From positions 1-52,353 of the forward strand of contig DASSXJ010000160.1 of the NCBI GenBank assembly GCA_035703895.1: a stretch of DNA of 52,353 nt, in the 5' to 3' direction. Source of the stretch: a bacterium. Lineage in GTDB: Bacteria > Sysuimicrobiota > Sysuimicrobiia > Sysuimicrobiales > Segetimicrobiaceae. The stretch's first letter is position 1, and each line of letters begins with the position of its first letter. The notes below the pieces were generated by a model. It was not told the origin of the DNA and searched no databases. It saw only the letters and a program-made list of their open reading frames with translations. This document shows positions 9,386 to 17,822 of the stretch, one piece after another. The position numbers and the translations under genes were made by a program.

Positions 9386-9401
9386 GTCCCGGCGCCAACA
9401 C

Positions 9402-9440
9402 CGCGCACACGCGGGCCCCGGGACGTTGTCCCGGGGCCCG
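9402..9440 (+). repeat. 39-bp direct repeat, copy 1 (contains a perfect hairpin)
   Basis: These 39 bases are identical to 10307-10345. They comprise a CGCGCACACG flank followed by a 13-bp perfect inverted repeat with a GTT loop. Since the flank is asymmetric, both copies lie in the same orientation, 905 bases apart, on either side of the secreted-protein gene at 9548-10144. Confidence 0.9.
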
Positions 9441-9446
9441 TGGTTT
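9412..9446 (+). terminator. Intrinsic terminator after the ABC ATPase gene
   Basis: A perfect 13-bp GC stem (9412-9424 with 9428-9440) and a 3-base loop are followed by TGGTTTT. It lies 27 bases after the ATPase stop. The short T tract makes it a good rightward terminator; on the minus strand no T tract follows. Confidence 0.8.
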
Positions 9447-9547
9447 TCTGGGAAAGTTGCTTATCTCCCCGATGGTCACCTGCCAAACCCCGAGGGTGGG
9501 AGAGACCGAGTCGTCATCTGCGCGAGACAATCAGTAGAGCGTTCCGG

Positions 9548-10144
9548 CTATTTCTGCGCATCACCCGCGTCCTTCCCGCTGCCATTATTGGCGTCGGTGA
9601 CCGCGGCGTCCACGAGTTCCGGTTGAGCCGGTGCCACTGATGCCGGTGCCACTGATGTTGGTCCCTGAACTGGTTGAACTGCGGCTGCGGGTGCGGGTGT
9701 GGCAACCGGGTCTGTGACCTGCTGGAGAATGCTTGGCAAAAGGCCACTGCCGTTGGTTGTCGCTCCCGTAGGGAGGACATTCGCGATCGCCGGAGACTGC
9801 GCAAGTTGCAAGAGTTGGTTGATGCCCATCGATTGGCCCAGGGGTCCCGAAGCGGCCTGCGGCCGTGGCGCGGGCGAAGCGGCGGGGTGCGTGTATGCCC
9901 GTGCGCGGGACGACGATGGTGTGGAACCCACGCGAGGGGCGAGTGTCGCGGGCGCCACCGGCGTTGCCACGACCGACTCCAAGGATGCCGGGGCCGAAGC
10001 AGATCTGTCCTGAATCACTTCTACGGGCGAGGGGGCGGCCGCTCGATGTTTCATCCCGAGCGCGCCCTGGCCGCCGAGCACCGCGCTCCCGGCCAAGGCG
10101 AGCATCGTGACTGCACCGAATCCCACCGCGACTGACCGTACCAT
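9548..10144 (-). CDS. Secreted low-complexity hypothetical protein
   Basis: I do not recognise this 198-residue protein. It begins with a probable signal peptide or membrane anchor (MVRSVAVGFGAVTMLALAGSA). The rest is rich in Ala, Pro, Ser, Val and Thr, with a slightly more ordered centre (SMGINQLLQLAQSPAIANVL). No Cys fits a lipobox. GGAAAGGGGG just upstream of the ATG supports this start. It is alone on its strand between the ABC ATPase gene and the slipin gene and is bracketed by the two 39-bp repeats. The 107 bases before 9548 and the 230 bases upstream of 10144 hold no other gene; the latter should contain its promoter, but no clear -35/-10 pair is visible. Function unknown. Confidence 0.62.
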   Translation of the reverse strand: MVRSVAVGFGAVTMLALAGSAVLGGQGALGMKHRAAAPSPVEVIQDRSASAPASLESVVATPVAPATLAPRVGSTPSSSRARAYTHPAASPAPRPQAASGPLGQSMGINQLLQLAQSPAIANVLPTGATTNGSGLLPSILQQVTDPVATPAPAAAVQPVQGPTSVAPASVAPAQPELVDAAVTDANNGSGKDAGDAQK

Positions 10145-10306
10145 GAGTGTCCCCCTTTCCTGATCACTGTCCGGTCCGTGTCTGCCGTCGATTTCGAGGA
10201 CCTTCCATATCTGTCTTTGACGCAGAATACGCGCTCGAAACTATTTTGCGATGAAGATCTCACGAATGTGTTGTGAAGAGCCTGTGAAGCTACCCTGCGA
10301 AGCGGA

Positions 10307-10345
10307 CGCGCACACGCGGGCCCCGGGACGTTGTCCCGGGGCCCG
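10307..10345 (+). repeat. 39-bp direct repeat, copy 2
   Basis: Identical to 9402-9440. Here the hairpin (10317-10345) is followed by CAACG on the plus strand and CGTGT on the minus strand, so it lacks the T tract of an intrinsic terminator. It lies 30 bases beyond the slipin stop and may still mark the end of that transcript. Confidence 0.9.
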
Positions 10346-10375
10346 CAACGTTCTGCTGAGCCGGCGCCTCGGCGG

Positions 10376-11239
10376 CTACGGCGTCTTCTGCGGTGCGGGA
10401 GCGCGTCCCCCATCCACGAACGGCTGGAGCAGCTTGGTGAACTCCATCGGAAAGATGAACTTGGTCGCGGGGCCGGCCCCGAGCGCCTTGAGGGCCTCGA
10501 GGTACTGCAGGCTCATCGTGTTTGTGTCGACGGTCCTGGCGACCTCGAAGATCTTGCCCAGGGCCAGCGAGAAGCCCTCCGCTCGAAGGATCGCGGCCTG
10601 GCGGTCGCCCTCAGCCTTGAGGATCGCGGCCTGCTTCTCGCCTTCGGCGATCGTGATCGCGGCCTGCTTCTTCCCGTCGGCCTCGGTCACGAGCGCGCGC
10701 CGGCTCCGCTCGGCGGACATCTGCCGCGTCATCGCTTCCTGGACGTCCTTCGGAGGCGTGATCTCGCGGATTTCGACGGTGGTCACCTTTACGCCCCACC
10801 GTTCCGTGGCCTCATCGAGTTTGGCGCGGAGGACCTGGTTGATCTGATCGCGTTTGGCGAGGACCTCGTCGAGGCTGATATCCCCGATCACGGCCCGCAG
10901 CCCGGTGGTCGCGATGCCCTGTGCCGCCCCGGCGAAGTTGCCGACCTGAATGACACTGAGTTGCGGATCGACGACTTTGTAGTAGATGAGAAAGTCAATG
11001 GAGATGGGCGCATTGTCCTTGGTGATGCACGTCTGCGCCGGGATCTCGAGGAAGATTTCGCGGAGGTCCACCCACACGGCTTTGTCGACCATGGGGATGA
11101 GGTACACTACGCCCGGTCCCTTGGGGCCGAAGCTCCGGCCCAAGCGAAAGACGACCAGGCGCTGGTATTCTCGGACGATCTTGACGCCGTTCCACAGCAA
11201 GAGCGCCACGATGATGATCACGGCCAGGGCGAACCACAT
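10376..11239 (-). CDS. SPFH/band-7 protein, slipin (stomatin-like)
   Basis: 287 residues: one N-terminal membrane helix (ALAVIIIVALLLW, residues 4-17), then the SPFH domain from REYQRLVVFRLGR through LDEVLAKRDQI. A long charged helix follows with repeating EADGKKQAAI, EGEKQAAIL and EGDRQAAIL units, typical of the stomatin/slipin coiled coil. These proteins form ring oligomers on membranes and organise microdomains. AGGAGG lies just upstream of the ATG at 11239, which settles the start against a longer frame to 11284. The usual NfeD-type partner gene is not adjacent. It is divergent from the M24 gene. Confidence 0.9.
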   Translation of the reverse strand: MWFALAVIIIVALLLWNGVKIVREYQRLVVFRLGRSFGPKGPGVVYLIPMVDKAVWVDLREIFLEIPAQTCITKDNAPISIDFLIYYKVVDPQLSVIQVGNFAGAAQGIATTGLRAVIGDISLDEVLAKRDQINQVLRAKLDEATERWGVKVTTVEIREITPPKDVQEAMTRQMSAERSRRALVTEADGKKQAAITIAEGEKQAAILKAEGDRQAAILRAEGFSLALGKIFEVARTVDTNTMSLQYLEALKALGAGPATKFIFPMEFTKLLQPFVDGGRAPAPQKTP

Positions 11240-11410
11240 GGTGATCCCTCCTATTCCTTCCGAGGCTTCGCCCCGATTCCACACCCCCCCTGCCGGTCAT
11301 TCGTGGTCCGAGACGTCATGGCTGCGGTGCCATCCGTTGCGGAGGAAAGGGTTGAATCCGGCGCCGAACCTGGCATGCGGGACCACGACGAACGAAAGCG
11401 AGGCGAGCGC

Positions 11411-12604
11411 ATGGCGTGGCAGCTCAGCCAGCAGGAGTTGCACCAGCGGCAGCGCCGGGTCCGCGACGAGCTCGGCCGCCGCGGCTTGGCGGGATTGTGC
11501 CTGTTCAGCCCGACGCACGTGTATTATCTGACGGGCTTCTCGTTCATCCAGACCGAGCGGCCGATCGGTCTGGCATTCCCGCGAAACGGGCGCAGCCTGC
11601 TCTTCGTACCCCGGCTGGAAGAAGAGCATGCGCACGAGCACGCGCGCGTGGACGTGGTGGAAGCGTACGCCGAGTATCCCGGGCGGGTCCACCCGATGCA
11701 GCGGTTCGCGGAGATCTGCCGTGACGCGGGGCTCGGCGCGGGCGGGGTGGGCGCGGACAGCGACGGCTACGGCGGCGGATACGGATACCAGGGACCCAAG
11801 CTGAGCGAGTTGCTCCGCGACGCGACGATTACCCCGGCCCGTTCCCTGATGGAAGAGCTGATCATGATCAAGTCTCCCGAGGAGATCGCGTTCATCCGAG
11901 AGAGCGCGAAGTGGGGGAACCTGGCCCACACGCTGCTGCAGCAATACACGCGCCCGGGTCTGAACGAGACCGAGGTGAGCGCCCGCGCCTCAATCGAGGC
12001 GACGCAGGCAATGATCCGCACCCTGGGTCCGACCTACCGCCCGCTTTCCTGGACCCGCTCCGGCGCCCACGCAGGGTACCGCGGCCAGATCGGGAAAGAT
12101 TCCGCGATCCCCCACTCGCTGACCACCAACGCCGTATTCAGCGCGGGGGATGTGCTGGTGACCGGGGCGGGGGCGTCGATGGGAGGGTACGGGAGCGAGC
12201 TTGAGCGGACGATGATTATCGGAAAGCCCGACGACCGCCAGAAGCGGTACTTCGAGCTGATGCTGGGAGCGCAGGACACCGCGTTCGCGGCGATCCGCCC
12301 GGGCGCGCGGGGCAGCGACGTGGACCAAGCAGTGATGCGATACTTCGAGTCCCACGACTTGATGACGCATTGGCGCCACCACACGGGGCATGCGCTCGGC
12401 ATGGGGATTCACGAGGCACCGTTCTTCGACATCGGCGATCCGACGCCGATTCAAGCGGGCATGGTGTTCAGCGTCGAACCTGGGATCTATATCCCCGGGT
12501 ACGCCGGGTTCCGCCATTCGGACACCGTCGTGGTGACCGACGACGGCATCGAATTCTTGACCTACTACCCGCGGGCGCTCCAGGACCTCATCATCCCGGC
12601 CTGA
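11411..12604 (+). CDS. M24-family (pita-bread fold) hydrolase with altered metal-binding residues
   Basis: A 397-residue two-domain protein: a creatinase-like N-terminal domain (about 8-145) and a pita-bread catalytic domain (about 155-390). Aligned by eye to Xaa-Pro aminopeptidases, two ligand positions are kept: the His of HTGHALG (H327) and the Glu of SVEPGIY (E356). Three are altered: Asp to Gly252, Asp to Glu263 (SELERT), and the last Glu to Ser370 (FRHSDTVVV). Metal-independent relatives such as creatinase show similar losses, so it is more likely a C-N hydrolase on a small substrate than a metallopeptidase. An in-frame ATG at 11375 is an alternative start. The ROK kinase gene follows closely. 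Confidence 0.85.
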   Translation: MAWQLSQQELHQRQRRVRDELGRRGLAGLCLFSPTHVYYLTGFSFIQTERPIGLAFPRNGRSLLFVPRLEEEHAHEHARVDVVEAYAEYPGRVHPMQRFAEICRDAGLGAGGVGADSDGYGGGYGYQGPKLSELLRDATITPARSLMEELIMIKSPEEIAFIRESAKWGNLAHTLLQQYTRPGLNETEVSARASIEATQAMIRTLGPTYRPLSWTRSGAHAGYRGQIGKDSAIPHSLTTNAVFSAGDVLVTGAGASMGGYGSELERTMIIGKPDDRQKRYFELMLGAQDTAFAAIRPGARGSDVDQAVMRYFESHDLMTHWRHHTGHALGMGIHEAPFFDIGDPTPIQAGMVFSVEPGIYIPGYAGFRHSDTVVVTDDGIEFLTYYPRALQDLIIPA

Positions 12605-12650
12605 CGGGTGACGGGTGAGCGGCGGCGCTCCGGGCGATCGCGTTGGGGCG

Positions 12651-13625
12651 ATGCGTCTCCCCGCGCTCGCGGTCGACCTCGGCGGGACCAAGCTCCTCGT
12701 CGGCCTGGTGGATCATCACGGACGTGTATTGGCCCGACAGCGCATCGCGACGCCGCCTGGGGGACCGGCGGCGGTGGCTCGCGCGATCCGGGCCCTCGCC
12801 CGCTCGCTTCGGGCGGACGCGGGTCCGGTGGGTGGGACTATCGCCGGTGCGGGCGTGGCGGTGGCCGGACCCACCGACCACGAGCGCGGCGTGATCTACG
12901 ATCCGCCGAACCTCGCAGGGTGGGGACGGGAGACGTCCTTTGGGCCGCTCCTTGCGCGCGAACTCGAGGGGACGGTTCAGATCGAGAACGACGCCAACGC
13001 GGCGGCGCTCGGAGAGGCGTGGGTCGGGGCGGGGCGCGGCGTGCCCGACCTCGTGTACATCACCGTCTCGACCGGCATCGGAGGCGGGCTCATCCTTGGC
13101 GGGCGGCTGCACCGGGGAGCCAACGGGACGGCGGGAGAGATCGGGCATGTCGTCGTCGATCCGGATGGGCCGTTGTGTCACTGCGGAAATCGCGGGTGTC
13201 TGGAGGCGCTCGCATCGGGGACCGCGCTCGCGAGACAGGCCCGAGACGCGGTCGGACGTGGGGCGCCGACATCGTTACAGGCGCTCGCCGCGCATCCCGG
13301 CGAGCTCACGGCCGCGACCATCGCCGCCGCCGCGCGCGCGGGGGATGCACTCGCCGTGCGCCTCTACCGCGAGGCCGGCACGCGCATCGGGGTTGCGCTG
13401 GGTAACCTGGTCGCGCTCCTCAACCCGAAGATGATCATTGTGGGCGGCGGGGTCAGCAACGCCGGCGACCTGCTGTTCCGCCCCCTTCGCGACGCGATTC
13501 GCACGCGCGTCTACCCGCGGCCGGCGCTAGAGGTCGTGGTGGTGGCCCCCGCGGCCCTGGGAGACGACGTCGGCATCATCGGTGCGGCTGCGCTCGTCTA
13601 CTCGAGAGCCGCGGACCGGGCGTAG
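12651..13625 (+). CDS. ROK-family sugar kinase (glucokinase-like)
   Basis: About 324 residues. The phosphate-1 motif is VDLGGTK at the N-terminus. The catalytic ENDANAAALGE is present, as are VSTGIGGGLI and the ROK zinc motif CHCGNRGCLEAL. These place it with bacterial ROK glucokinases, which phosphorylate glucose with ATP; other hexoses or N-acetyl sugars are possible. I place the start at ATG 12651 because DLGGTK normally lies within the first dozen residues. A GTG at 12615, only 10 bases after the M24 stop, would add 12 residues and cannot be excluded. It converges with the peptide permease gene whose stop is 2 bases away. Confidence 0.88.
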   Translation: MRLPALAVDLGGTKLLVGLVDHHGRVLARQRIATPPGGPAAVARAIRALARSLRADAGPVGGTIAGAGVAVAGPTDHERGVIYDPPNLAGWGRETSFGPLLARELEGTVQIENDANAAALGEAWVGAGRGVPDLVYITVSTGIGGGLILGGRLHRGANGTAGEIGHVVVDPDGPLCHCGNRGCLEALASGTALARQARDAVGRGAPTSLQALAAHPGELTAATIAAAARAGDALAVRLYREAGTRIGVALGNLVALLNPKMIIVGGGVSNAGDLLFRPLRDAIRTRVYPRPALEVVVVAPAALGDDVGIIGAAALVYSRAADRA

Positions 13626-13627
13626 GG

Positions 13628-14515
13628 TCAGCGGAGGTCCGGGCTCAACCGGTCCCGCAGCCAGTCGCCGACGAGGTTGAAGCCCATGACGGTGAGCATG
13701 ATCGCCACTCCGGGGAACGTGGAATCCCACCAGGCCGTCTGGATGTAGTTCCGGCTGTCGGCGAGCATGCCGCCCCATGAGGGGATGGTCGGATCGACCC
13801 CGAGCCCGAGGAACGTCAGCGACGCCTCGAGGAGGATGTTGTTGGCGATGCTCAACGTAGCGAGCACCATCACCGCGCCGAGGGCGTTCGGGAGGACGTG
13901 CCGCCAGATGATGCGCCGGTCCGCCACCCCGATCGCCCTGGCCGCCAGGATATAATCGGTTTCGCGGACCGCGAGGGTCTCGCTGCGGACAACCCTTGCA
14001 TACTGAGCCCACTGTGTGGCCGCCAGGACAAAGATGATCCGGTTGAGCCCCGGGCCCAGGACGACGATCACGACGATCGCGAAGAGGATGAAAGGGAAAC
14101 TGAGCTGCAGGTCCGCGACCCGCATCACCACCTCATCGAACCACCCGCCGTAAAATCCGCTCAGCAGACCGAGCGCGGTGCCGGCGAGCGACGACAGCAG
14201 CACCGAGAGGAGGCCAACCTCGAGAGAAATCCGCGCCCCGTAGATGATCCGGCTGAGCATGTCGCGGCCGATCGCGTCGGTCCCGAGGAGGTAGGGGGAA
14301 CCCGGCGTGAGCCAGGCGGGCGGGGTGAGACGGGCTCGAAGGTCTGCAGCAAGCGGGCTGTGGGGAGCCAGAAGAGGCGCCCCGATCGCAGCCGCGGTGG
14401 CCAGCACCACGAGGACGAGGCCGACCCCCAATCCCCACCTCCGGCCGGCGATGCCGCGCCGCCACGCCAACAACCCCGCCGTGGCTCCCGCTGGGGCGGC
14501 AAGTTGCATGCTCAT
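13628..14515 (-). CDS. Peptide/nickel-type ABC transporter permease, DppC family
   Basis: 295 residues with an N-terminal cytoplasmic tail, a first helix (LGVGLVLVVLATAAAIGAPL) and five further helices. The family motif GTDAIGRDMLSRIIYGAR precedes the transmembrane core, and the EAA loop reads AARAIGVADRRIIWRHVLPN. It pairs with the DppB-type permease upstream, whose stop overlaps its ATG (ATGA at 14515-14512). It is the last gene of the pcp, binding protein, dppB, dppC order. No DppD/DppF ATPase follows, because the strand switches at the next gene. Confidence 0.92.
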   Translation of the reverse strand: MSMQLAAPAGATAGLLAWRRGIAGRRWGLGVGLVLVVLATAAAIGAPLLAPHSPLAADLRARLTPPAWLTPGSPYLLGTDAIGRDMLSRIIYGARISLEVGLLSVLLSSLAGTALGLLSGFYGGWFDEVVMRVADLQLSFPFILFAIVVIVVLGPGLNRIIFVLAATQWAQYARVVRSETLAVRETDYILAARAIGVADRRIIWRHVLPNALGAVMVLATLSIANNILLEASLTFLGLGVDPTIPSWGGMLADSRNYIQTAWWDSTFPGVAIMLTVMGFNLVGDWLRDRLSPDLR

Positions 14516-15438
14516 ACGCCCACGCGGACCCGCGGGTTCAGCAGCCCGTAGCTGATGTCCACAAGCAGGTTGATAAGAATCACCCCACAGGCGAGGACAA
14601 CGACGATCCCCTGAACCACCGGGTAGTCGCGCGTGACGACCGCTGACACCGCCAGCTGGCCGATCCCCGGCCAGGCGTAGACGGTTTCGAGGATGACGAT
14701 CCCCCCGAGCAGCGCGCCGAACTGCAGCCCGACGAAAGTGACGACCGGGAGGAGAGCGTTCCGCAGCGCGTGCCGGCCGATCACGACGCGCTCGCGGAGG
14801 CCCTTCGCCCGCGCCGTGCGGACGTACGGCTGCCCCAGCGTGTCCAGGAGGCTGGCACGAACCAGGCGTACGAGCGTGCTGGCGAGGACGATGCCGAGCG
14901 TGACACTGGGGAGGATCAGAGACTCCGGTCCGCTGTAGCCGGAAGGCGGGAGCCAGCGAAGGCGCACCGCGACGATGAGGATCAACATGATCCCGAGCCA
15001 GAAGTTCGGAAACGACAATCCGAGCAGGCTCCCGACCCGGATCAGGACGTCGGCGAGCGCGTTGCGGTGCGTCGCGGCGTACGTGCCCAGCGGGAACGCG
15101 GCGAGCAGCGCGACCACCATCCCCCCGGTGGCCAGCGCCAGGGTGGCCGGGGTCCGTTCTGCGATCAACGCGACCACGGGCTGCCCGCTGCGAAACGAGG
15201 TCCCGAGATTGCCCCGCAGGGCGTCGGCGACAAACGCCCCGTACTGCGTAAGGAACGGTCGGTTGGTCCCAAGCGCCCGCTGAATGCGGGCGATATCCTC
15301 GGCGCTCGGCGGGGTCCCTCCCTCGAACTGAGCGACCGCGGGGTCACCCGTCAGCCGCACCCCAAAGGCAACGAAGAGGGTGATCGCCGCAAGGACGGCG
15401 AGCGCGCCCCCCGTTCTGGCGGCGATGTACCGAAGCAC
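14512..15438 (-). CDS. Peptide/nickel-type ABC transporter permease, DppB family
   Basis: 308 residues starting MLRYIAARTGGALAVLAAIT, the usual N-terminal helix of DppB proteins, followed by a periplasmic loop containing RIQRALGTNRPFLTQYGAFV and the membrane core. The EAA loop TARAKGLRERVVIGRHALRN couples to the ATPase. Six helices are expected. It starts 6 bases downstream of the substrate-binding protein stop, consistent with one transcript and close stoichiometry. Confidence 0.92.
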   Translation of the reverse strand: MLRYIAARTGGALAVLAAITLFVAFGVRLTGDPAVAQFEGGTPPSAEDIARIQRALGTNRPFLTQYGAFVADALRGNLGTSFRSGQPVVALIAERTPATLALATGGMVVALLAAFPLGTYAATHRNALADVLIRVGSLLGLSFPNFWLGIMLILIVAVRLRWLPPSGYSGPESLILPSVTLGIVLASTLVRLVRASLLDTLGQPYVRTARAKGLRERVVIGRHALRNALLPVVTFVGLQFGALLGGIVILETVYAWPGIGQLAVSAVVTRDYPVVQGIVVVLACGVILINLLVDISYGLLNPRVRVGV

Positions 15439-15444
15439 GAAGGG

Positions 15445-17001
15445 CTACTGGACGTCGATCGAGAGCAGCCGAACCCGGTCGTCCGGCGGCGCCACAAACC
15501 CCCGGACCCGCTTGTTGATGCCCCAGAGGTTCACCGTCTGCCACAGCGGGAAGTCAATCGCCAGGTCGTACAAACGGTGGTCGAGCGCGAAGAACGCCTT
15601 CCGGCGGGCTCCCTGGTCGTTGGTCGTCCGCTCCTGCGTCAAGTAGCGCTCCACCTCGGAATCGCTGAAAACCGGGTTCCAGTATTCCCCCTTGTGATAG
15701 AGCAGGTAGGCGGTGTTGTCGAAGTCGAGCGTCCATCCGCCCCAACCGAACTCGTAGATGGGCCCCGTCTTGGCGTGCGGGAGGATGTCGCTGAAATAGG
15801 TGACCTGCTCGAACGGCTGGAGCACGAGCTTGAGCCCGACGGCCTGCAGGTAGCTGCCCATCGCCTGCGCCGCTTCGCGAAAATCCGCATTGTTGCTGGG
15901 GAAGCTCAACGTGACTTCCGTGCCCGGTTTGATCCCGGCCTCCGCCAGAAGCTGCTTCGCCTGGTTGGGATCGTAGGGATAGGGTTTCATCGACGCATCG
16001 TTGCCGAACGAGAGCGGGCTCTGGAACGTTGAGACGCGGTGACCGTAGCCCTGCAGGATCGTGCTGATGATCGTCTGCACGTCGATCGAGGCGATCACGG
16101 CCTTCCGGAAGCGGACGTCGCCCGCGGGCGGCTTCGACGGGTCGAAGCGGATCTCGATAACCGTAGGGCTGCCGACCGGCATGAGCGTGAGATTCGCATC
16201 CTTCTTCACCACCTCGGCCTGACTCACCGGGATCCCTTGGGCGATGTCCGCGCGCCCGGCCTGGAGCTCCGCCACCCGGGTCGCGGCCTCCGGCACGAAC
16301 CGGTAGGTGACCGCGGAGACATGAGGCGCCCCGTTCCAGTAGTCCCGGTTGACCGCCAGAGTGAGGTGATCGTCCTTCCGGTATTCGACAAACTTGAAGG
16401 GGCCTGTGCCGACAGGGTTGCTTCCGAAGTAGGCGCTTCCGTGCTCCTGGATGTACTTGGGCGGGACGATCATCGCCCCGTATCCGGCGAGCTTCGTGAC
16501 GATCACGGGATCCTCGGTCTTCATGACGAAGTTGACCGTGAAGGGGTCGACAACCTGGACGTGATCGATCGACTTGTAGTTGCCCTGCTGGGGCCCCTTG
16601 GCGCCCTCCGGCCCGAGGAGGCGATCGAAGGTGAACTTCACGGCGTCGGCGTCGACCGGCTCGCCGTTGTGAAACTTCACGCCCTTGCGGAGCTTGAACT
16701 GCAAGACGTCGGGGCGGATCCACATCCAACTCGTCGCCAGTCCCGGCCGCAGGACGAGGTCCGGGCCCCGGTCCAGCAGGCCATCAAAGAGGTTCGACCC
16801 CACCATTCCCCACGAGAGCAGGAACGTCGCGATCGGGTCCCAGGTCTGCGGATCCTGGGCCTGCACGATCACGAGCGATCGGCCCCGGGAGTGGGCGGGT
16901 GACTGCGCCCCCGCCGGCCCGCCGCCCAGCATTGCTGTCATCACCGCGCAGAGCGCGACCGCAAGCCCGACTCTCACGGCGCCGTGTGCTCTAGACGTCA
17001 T
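15445..17001 (-). CDS. Extracellular solute-binding protein family 5 (peptide-binding)
   Basis: 518 residues. A signal peptide runs to about AGAQS (VRVGLAVALCAVMTAMLGGG hydrophobic core). The mature protein shows the family 5 landmarks: DPQTWDPIATF, the LATSW segment, FKLRKGVKFHNGEPVDADAVKFTFDRLL and the conserved GTGPFKF. I choose the ATG at 17001 because GGGGGAG lies 6 bases upstream and it gives a proper signal peptide; a longer frame to 17124 does not. No lipobox Cys is evident. Substrate class is probably peptides or a similar hydrophobic/cationic ligand, supported by the neighbouring pyroglutamyl peptidase. Confidence 0.9.
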   Translation of the reverse strand: MTSRAHGAVRVGLAVALCAVMTAMLGGGPAGAQSPAHSRGRSLVIVQAQDPQTWDPIATFLLSWGMVGSNLFDGLLDRGPDLVLRPGLATSWMWIRPDVLQFKLRKGVKFHNGEPVDADAVKFTFDRLLGPEGAKGPQQGNYKSIDHVQVVDPFTVNFVMKTEDPVIVTKLAGYGAMIVPPKYIQEHGSAYFGSNPVGTGPFKFVEYRKDDHLTLAVNRDYWNGAPHVSAVTYRFVPEAATRVAELQAGRADIAQGIPVSQAEVVKKDANLTLMPVGSPTVIEIRFDPSKPPAGDVRFRKAVIASIDVQTIISTILQGYGHRVSTFQSPLSFGNDASMKPYPYDPNQAKQLLAEAGIKPGTEVTLSFPSNNADFREAAQAMGSYLQAVGLKLVLQPFEQVTYFSDILPHAKTGPIYEFGWGGWTLDFDNTAYLLYHKGEYWNPVFSDSEVERYLTQERTTNDQGARRKAFFALDHRLYDLAIDFPLWQTVNLWGINKRVRGFVAPPDDRVRLLSIDVQ

Positions 17002-17074
17002 CGCACTCCCCCCTCTACGAGCTGATCTGGATAATGGCAACGCCATACTGCGTGGCGCGCTGTTCGGTGTGCGC

Positions 17075-17758
17075 CTACTCTGTGGGAAGGCCGACCCGCT
17101 GTCGGGAGGGCGCTGCTCGCCCATCGCTAAGGGATGCCACGACCTCGACGATCACCTCGAGGATTGCGCGGACTCCGCGGAGCATGGTGTCTAGTCCCAT
17201 CGACGGGCCGGGCCGGTCCTCGCGCGCCACCTGCTCCGGCAGCAGCGGGACGTGCACGAACCCTACGGGGGTCGAGGGGACGGTCGCGGAGAGATAATGA
17301 AGCGCCGTGAAGAAGACTTCGTTGCAGAGGAACGTCCCCGCGGAGTTTGAGAGCCGGCACGGCACTCCCGCCGTCCGAACCCGATCGCGAATCGCCGTCA
17401 CCGGGAGGGTCGCGAAGTAGGCGGCCGGTGCGCCTGGGATGACCGGTTCCCCGGTCGCACGGTAGCCTGCGTTGTCCGGGATAGGGTAGTCGCGGATGTT
17501 GGCGGCCAACCGCTCGATCCTGAGCGCGGTCTGCCGGGGGCCGCCCTGGCCGAAACACACCACCGCCGCCGGGTGACAACGTTCGATCAACTGGGTGACG
17601 CGCTCGCCGGCAAGGGCGCGGACGACCGGGAGGATGCCGGTCCGGACCATGATGCCCGCGATCTCCCGATCCGTCAAGGCAGCGGCGATCTGCGCGCTTG
17701 GGTTCACCGGGTGTCCCCCGAACGGGTCAAATCCCGTCACGAGGACTGACTGTGCCAC
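17075..17758 (-). CDS. pcp: Pyroglutamyl-peptidase I (C15)
   Basis: Removes N-terminal pyroglutamate from peptides. The 227-residue protein has all C15 landmarks: VTGFDPFGGHPVNPS at the start, GQGGPRQTALRIERLAANI with the catalytic Glu, SNSAGTFLCNEVFF with the nucleophilic Cys, and FVHVPLLPEQ with the His. It is cytosolic (no signal peptide). It sits 73 bases upstream of the peptide-binding protein gene on the same strand, so imported pyroglutamyl peptides could be its substrate. The gap 17002-17074 shows no terminator. Confidence 0.94.
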   Translation of the reverse strand: MAQSVLVTGFDPFGGHPVNPSAQIAAALTDREIAGIMVRTGILPVVRALAGERVTQLIERCHPAAVVCFGQGGPRQTALRIERLAANIRDYPIPDNAGYRATGEPVIPGAPAAYFATLPVTAIRDRVRTAGVPCRLSNSAGTFLCNEVFFTALHYLSATVPSTPVGFVHVPLLPEQVAREDRPGPSMGLDTMLRGVRAILEVIVEVVASLSDGRAAPSRQRVGLPTE

Positions 17759-17822
17759 GATCTAATGGACTTCGTGTTACCGTCTGGGGATCCTCCCGTT
17801 GGCGCGGGAGGGGCGTGCCCGA

